From: Candidatus Brachybacterium merdavium | GTDB taxonomy: Bacteria; Actinomycetota; Actinomycetes; Actinomycetales; Dermabacteraceae | Length of the DNA: 60,724 nucleotides | Assembly (NCBI GenBank): GCA_019118275.1 | Contig: DWZH01000020.1 | Span: 1-60,724 of the forward strand | Reading direction: 5' to 3' | Part shown: positions 58,639 to 60,724 of the stretch, piece by piece | How positions within the stretch are numbered: the first letter of the stretch is position 1 | How the letters are laid out: each line of letters begins with the position of its first letter | Translations under genes and position numbers: made by a program | Notes under the pieces: model-generated | What the model saw: the letters and a program-made list of their open reading frames with translations, nothing else | What the model was told of the DNA's origin: nothing | The model's database searches: none

Positions 58639-59535
58639 TTAAGGCGAGTCGGGCAGTCCCACCAGCTCCGCGCTGCGCCGCCACAGCGCGTCGGCCAGTG
58701 CCAGATCGTCGGCCTGAGGGTTCACCCGGCCCGTCGGGCGCCGCAGCTCGTAGTAGCGGCCCGAGGTCCAGGTGCGCCCGGGCGTGCCGGTGACCAGCCA
58801 GGACAGCACCTCGGCGCTCTCCTCCGAGGTGATCGTCACCAGCGGCGCGAGCGGCGAAGCATACAACATCCGCATCAGGCTGGAGGACCCCAGCGCGAAG
58901 TTCGAGCGCACCATTCCGGGATGGAACGCGACCGAGGAGAGCCCTCGGGCATGGAACCTCTGATGCAGGCTGCGGGTCATCAGGACGTTCGCGAGCTTCG
59001 CCTCGGCGTAGACGGCCAGGGCCGGGGCGCGGCGCGGTCGCCCGAGCTCGGCGAGGTCGATCCGCCCGGCCATCCGGTTCGCCCTGCTCGAGGTGGTCAC
59101 CACGCTGGCGCCGCCGTTCGTCTCCAGGCTCGGCAGCAGCAGGTTCGTCAGCAGGAACGGGGCGAGATGGTTGACCTGCAGGGTGATCTCGAACCCATCG
59201 GCCGTGGGGGTGCGGTCCCCGAAGATCCCGCCGGCGTTGTTGGCCAGCACGTCGATCCCGGCCGGACCGGCCGCGTCGCTGAGCTCACCGGCCAGGCGGC
59301 GCACGTCGTCCAGCCGCGCGAAGTCCGCCACGAAGGGCTGCGCTCCCGTCGTGCGGGCCACGGCTGCGGTCTTGTCCGGGGAGCGGCCGACGATCAGCAG
59401 GTGATGCCCCTGTTCGGCGAGCCGGTGTGCGGCAGCCGCACCGATGCCGTCGGATGCACCGGTGATCACCACGGTGCGCGGCACGGTCGGGACCGGTGCG
59501 GCAGATTCGGTGGCTGCGGTCGGTGGCACGGTCAC
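58639..59535 (-). CDS. Short-chain dehydrogenase/reductase
   Basis: 298 residues. NAD(P) motif TGASDGIG (about 25-32), structural NNAGG (about 99-103), the active-site tetrad N in LQVNHLAPFLLTNLL, S in VVTTSSRANR and YxxxK in YAEAKLAN. The insertions and the long C-terminal segment (YELRRPTGRVNPQADDLALADALWRRSAELVG) match the retinol dehydrogenase/WW-domain oxidoreductase-like classical SDRs of actinobacteria. Substrate unknown. Its GTG start overlaps the stop of the UvrA-like gene by 4 bp (GTGA), so it is translated from the same mRNA. Confidence 0.9.
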   Translation of the reverse strand: MTVPPTAATESAAPVPTVPRTVVITGASDGIGAAAAHRLAEQGHHLLIVGRSPDKTAAVARTTGAQPFVADFARLDDVRRLAGELSDAAGPAGIDVLANNAGGIFGDRTPTADGFEITLQVNHLAPFLLTNLLLPSLETNGGASVVTTSSRANRMAGRIDLAELGRPRRAPALAVYAEAKLANVLMTRSLHQRFHARGLSSVAFHPGMVRSNFALGSSSLMRMLYASPLAPLVTITSEESAEVLSWLVTGTPGRTWTSGRYYELRRPTGRVNPQADDLALADALWRRSAELVGLPDSP

Positions 59536-60724
59536 GCCTGGCCCCTCAGATGCGCTCGTAGATACCGGGCGGTCGCGCCAGTGCCCTGGGCGGCGACCTG
59601 CTCGGGGGTGCCGGTGGCGATGATGCGGCCGCCTGCCTCACCGCCGCCGGGGCCCAGGTCGATGAGGTGGTCGGCATTGGCGATCATGTCCAGGTCGTGC
59701 TCGATGACGATCACCGTCGCGCCTCGGCTGATCAGCCGGTCCAGCACGTCCAGCAGGGTGCGCACGTCCCGCGGGTGCAGGCCCACGCTGGGCTCGTCGA
59801 AGACGAACAGGGCATCGCCCTGCCGCCGGTCGACCTGCCCGGCCAGCTTCAGCCGCTGCGCCTCCCCGCCCGAGAGCGCGGGGGTGTCCTGCCCGAGGGT
59901 CAGGTACCCCAGGCCCAGGTCGATCAGGGCCTGCAGGCGTTTGCGCACCCCGGCGATGTCGGCGACCAGAGGCGCCGCCTCGCGCACTGTCAGCGACATC
60001 AGCTCGGGCAGGGAGACGGACTCGTCGGCCCGGCCGTCGTCCTGGGGCGCCCTCACCGGGCGGCGGATCTCCGCGGCGGCGGGGGCGTAGCGGCTGCCCT
60101 CGCACTCGGGGCAGTCGATGTCGATGTCGGGCAGGAACTGCACGTCCAGCTCGACCCGGCCGGTGCCGTCGCAGCGCGGGCAACGCAGCGAACCGGTGTT
60201 GTAGGAGAAGTCGCCGGCGCCGAGGTCCTGCGCGCGGGCATCGTCGGTGCGGGCGAAGGCCCGGCGCAGCTCATCGAGCGCCCCGGAGTAGGTCGCGATC
60301 GTGGAGCGGATGTTCACCCCGATCGGGCTCGCATCGATCTGGTGGCCCCGGCGGATCCCGGCCGCGTCCACCTGCCGCACATGCGCGGGCACCTCGGTAC
60401 CGTCGAAGGTGGCCCGCAGCGCCGGGATCAGAGACTCCAGCACCAGCGTGGTCTTGCCCGAGCCCGACACCCCGGTCACCGCCGTCAGCCGGCCGCGCGG
60501 GATCCGCACGTCCAGGGCGTGGACGGTGTGCAGCGGCGCGGTGCACAGGGTGAGCGCCCCGTCCGCGAAGACCTCGCCCGGCTCGGCGCGCTCGCGCACG
60601 ATCACCTCCTCGCGTCCGTCGAGGAAGCCACCCAGCCGGGTGGCGGGGGAGGCCGCCACCTGCGCGACCGTGCCCGCGGCGACCACCTGCCCGCCTTCGC
60701 GACCCGAGCCGGGGCCGATCTCGA
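59532..60724 (-). CDS. UvrA-like excinuclease/ABC ATPase, C-terminal half (partial)
   Basis: The frame runs off the right end of the window, so only the last 397 codons are seen. It contains the end of the first ATPase domain (EIGPGSGREGGQVVAAGTVAQVA), then the second one: Walker A VSGSGKTTLVLESL, a zinc module CPRCDGTGRVELDVQFLPDIDIDCPECEG, signature LSGGEAQRLKLAG and Walker B/H-loop DEPSVGLHPRDVRTLLDVL, IVIEHDLDMI. UvrA recognises damaged DNA; the rather compact spacing and coupling to an SDR suggest a UvrA2-like or drug-resistance paralogue rather than the housekeeping copy. Confidence 0.88.
   Translation of the reverse strand, partial: EIGPGSGREGGQVVAAGTVAQVAASPATRLGGFLDGREEVIVRERAEPGEVFADGALTLCTAPLHTVHALDVRIPRGRLTAVTGVSGSGKTTLVLESLIPALRATFDGTEVPAHVRQVDAAGIRRGHQIDASPIGVNIRSTIATYSGALDELRRAFARTDDARAQDLGAGDFSYNTGSLRCPRCDGTGRVELDVQFLPDIDIDCPECEGSRYAPAAAEIRRPVRAPQDDGRADESVSLPELMSLTVREAAPLVADIAGVRKRLQALIDLGLGYLTLGQDTPALSGGEAQRLKLAGQVDRRQGDALFVFDEPSVGLHPRDVRTLLDVLDRLISRGATVIVIEHDLDMIANADHLIDLGPGGGEAGGRIIATGTPEQVAAQGTGATARYLRAHLRGQA

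Overview
This 60.7-kb window is chromosomal DNA of a high-GC actinobacterium. The gene families, the near-universal G/C in third codon positions, the ClgR/PopR-type regulator and the DUF5926 gene all point to Actinobacteria. My best guess is a Micrococcales/Dermabacteraceae member such as Brachybacterium, but that genus call is an inference. The window holds about 58 intact protein genes, one tRNA-Ser, two decayed genes, and many small palindromes and short tandem repeats. I see no prophage, CRISPR array, integrase or complete insertion sequence. Many genes start 6-8 nt after a TANNNT -10 hexamer, so leaderless mRNAs look common.

Layout. 1-12.5 kb: housekeeping and small-molecule enzymes (sulfurtransferase, 2-hydroxyacid dehydrogenase, nucleosidase, argS, flavin reductase, uracil/xanthine permease), a catalytically degenerate alpha/beta hydrolase, and a 28-codon leaderless ORF. 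12.7-19 kb: BCCT osmolyte transporter, ornithine-cyclodeaminase-like enzyme, a truncated GNAT gene, and a large FAD/Fe-S oxidase. 19-29.5 kb: glutaminase, DUF5926, a GT2 glycosyltransferase with a repeat tail, a phosphatase-like membrane protein, a GntR-GNAT operon, an aldo/keto reductase with its divergent regulator, and pheA. 29.5-35 kb: two tandem universal stress proteins, diacylglycerol-kinase-like enzyme, serS and a HAD phosphatase. 35.6-37.8 kb: an orphan type VII-secretion-like cassette (WXG/glycine-zipper protein, LpqN/DcrB-like protein, EspG-like protein). 38-43.3 kb: two quinone oxidoreductases, an autoregulated GntR-ABC operon, an acetyltransferase and a Crp/Fnr regulator.

43.5-49.5 kb: tRNA-Ser(UGA), DUF1684, an Erm 23S rRNA methyltransferase behind a complete leader-peptide attenuator (MGINAIFIRIRRR), a hydroxyproline-type gene pair (Ldh2-family reductase plus proline-racemase-family enzyme), and ptsI. 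49.5-51.3 kb: a repeat-rich island between the convergent ptsI and ptsH, carrying an AbiEi/DUF559-like gene bracketed by inverted hairpin elements and IS481-like end fragments. 51.3-55.1 kb: the mannitol PTS operon mtlA-mtlD-ptsH. 55.3-60.7 kb: VTT-domain protein, a decayed GntR gene, a 47-bp palindrome, a clpP pair (one active, one lacking the whole catalytic triad) with a convergent PopR-like regulator ending in Ala-Ala, then a quinol monooxygenase, an SDR and the C-terminal half of a UvrA-like protein.

Genes that work together: ptsI, ptsH, mtlA and mtlD import mannitol and convert it to fructose-6-phosphate. The Ldh2/racemase pair probably feeds 3-hydroxyproline to proline. The leader peptide and its hairpins probably make Erm synthesis macrolide-inducible. 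The PopR-ClpP module resembles the Streptomyces clpP3-clpP4 backup protease. The WXG/EspG-like trio looks like an effector with its loading factors.
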